Shown in pieces: positions 33,134-33,514 of a stretch of DNA of 33,514 bases. The DNA is from Deltaproteobacteria bacterium GWA2_45_12 (GTDB lineage Bacteria; UBA10199). The stretch spans positions 30,887 to 64,400 of the forward strand of contig MGPH01000013.1 in the NCBI GenBank assembly GCA_001797365.1, given 5' to 3'. Every line of letters starts with the position of its first letter. Positions within the stretch are counted from its first letter, which is position 1. The position numbers and the translations under genes are program-made. The notes beneath the pieces were generated by a model. It searched no databases. It was not told where the DNA came from and saw nothing but the letters and a program-made list of their open reading frames with translations.

Positions 33134-33514
33134 CCCCTCTTGCTCCGTCCACGTACACTTATAGATACAGGATGGTATGAAGCTACAAAAATCAGCGCGG
33201 AAGAAACCACAGTAAAACAAATCCTCGAAGATCAAATTCTTACTCAGGAAGAATTCACCAAATATGTGGAACTCATGTCTTGGGGATCCTGTCAAGGCAT
33301 GAAAACTGGAGTTATTGAACCGAAAGAAGCCAAACATTTTTGGTTTCTTAAAGCAAAAGGGCAATTTGGTGAAGTGGCAAACATCTTAACAAAACATGGC
33401 TTTAAAGAGGGCCCTCTTTTTCAAGACCTTTCTCGCAACGTTACTTATGAAGACGTAGCCCTTAATGAAGTATCTTCATCGCATTTTGAATATCGTTATC
33501 TAGGAGCCTGTCGG
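33134..33514 (+). CDS. Partial ORF of unknown function (runs off right edge, start uncertain)
   Basis: The frame is open from the codon after the TAA at 33131 to the end (127 codons) and looks coding (balanced, globular composition: ILEDQILTQEEFTKYVELMS, GVIEPKEAKHFWFLKAKG). The first in-frame ATG is far inside (about 33272). An in-frame TTG at 33140 is a possible start but has no ribosome site. ATGs at 33172 and 33177 are out of frame. The 5' end may therefore be damaged by a frameshift, or use an unusual start. No family is recognised. Confidence 0.5.

Overview
The window looks like chromosomal DNA of a Gram-negative, probably uncultivated bacterium of the former 'Deltaproteobacteria' or a neighbouring phylum. 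This is inferred from signal peptides, a lipoprotein, FHA/TPR/PEGA proteins, a Proteobacteria-style Rho with an extended N-terminus, TCA-cycle genes and several dispersed palindromic repeat families. Base composition appears moderate and fairly even. No phage or insertion-sequence transposase is visible.

Layout. (1) 1-6471: two small unknown genes on the minus strand, a large FHA-TM-PEGA-TPR membrane protein (minus), then on the plus strand two secreted TPR-type proteins and a tail-anchored double-FHA protein. This looks like an envelope cluster using phosphothreonine recognition. (2) 6490-8093: a genuine PRMT-type methyltransferase coupled to a secreted NAGPA-domain protein. (3) 8146-12443 (minus): sucC-sucD-ndk-rho. 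(4) 12519-16254 (minus): two long, polar, low-complexity proteins of unknown function. (5) 16522-20594 (minus): a class V aminotransferase, serA and purA. (6) 20785-21518 (minus): an initiator tRNA-fMet gene split by a 660-nt group I intron that carries a PD-(D/E)XK homing endonuclease. (7) 21664-26683 (plus): acyl-CoA dehydrogenase, a DUF4438-like protein, peroxiredoxin, a siroheme-synthase-type dehydrogenase, prmA and an exported protein. (8) 26670-28946 (minus): a large propeller-like lipoprotein. (9) 29289-33514 (plus): a PlsC-type acyltransferase, an acetyl-CoA-synthetase-like ligase and an unknown partial ORF.

The two most striking things are these. First, the initiator tRNA intron: the exon junction is exact (U33/C34) and every helix of the core (P1-P9) can be drawn. 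The ORF sits in the P1 loop, and its last ~42 codons are the same nucleotides that form the P1 guide strand, P2, P3, P4, P5 and P6 of the ribozyme. Second, dispersed palindromes: the same GTAGGGGC/GTAAGGGC units occur between genes (often supplying the upstream gene's stop codon) and in frame inside prmA (twice) and sucC. As a result two unrelated enzymes share the peptide VGALLAAP. A different palindrome is inserted in frame in the acyl-CoA synthetase. A bacterial PRMT with a THW loop, two genes from a Rho that carries an RG-rich tail, is a third lead.
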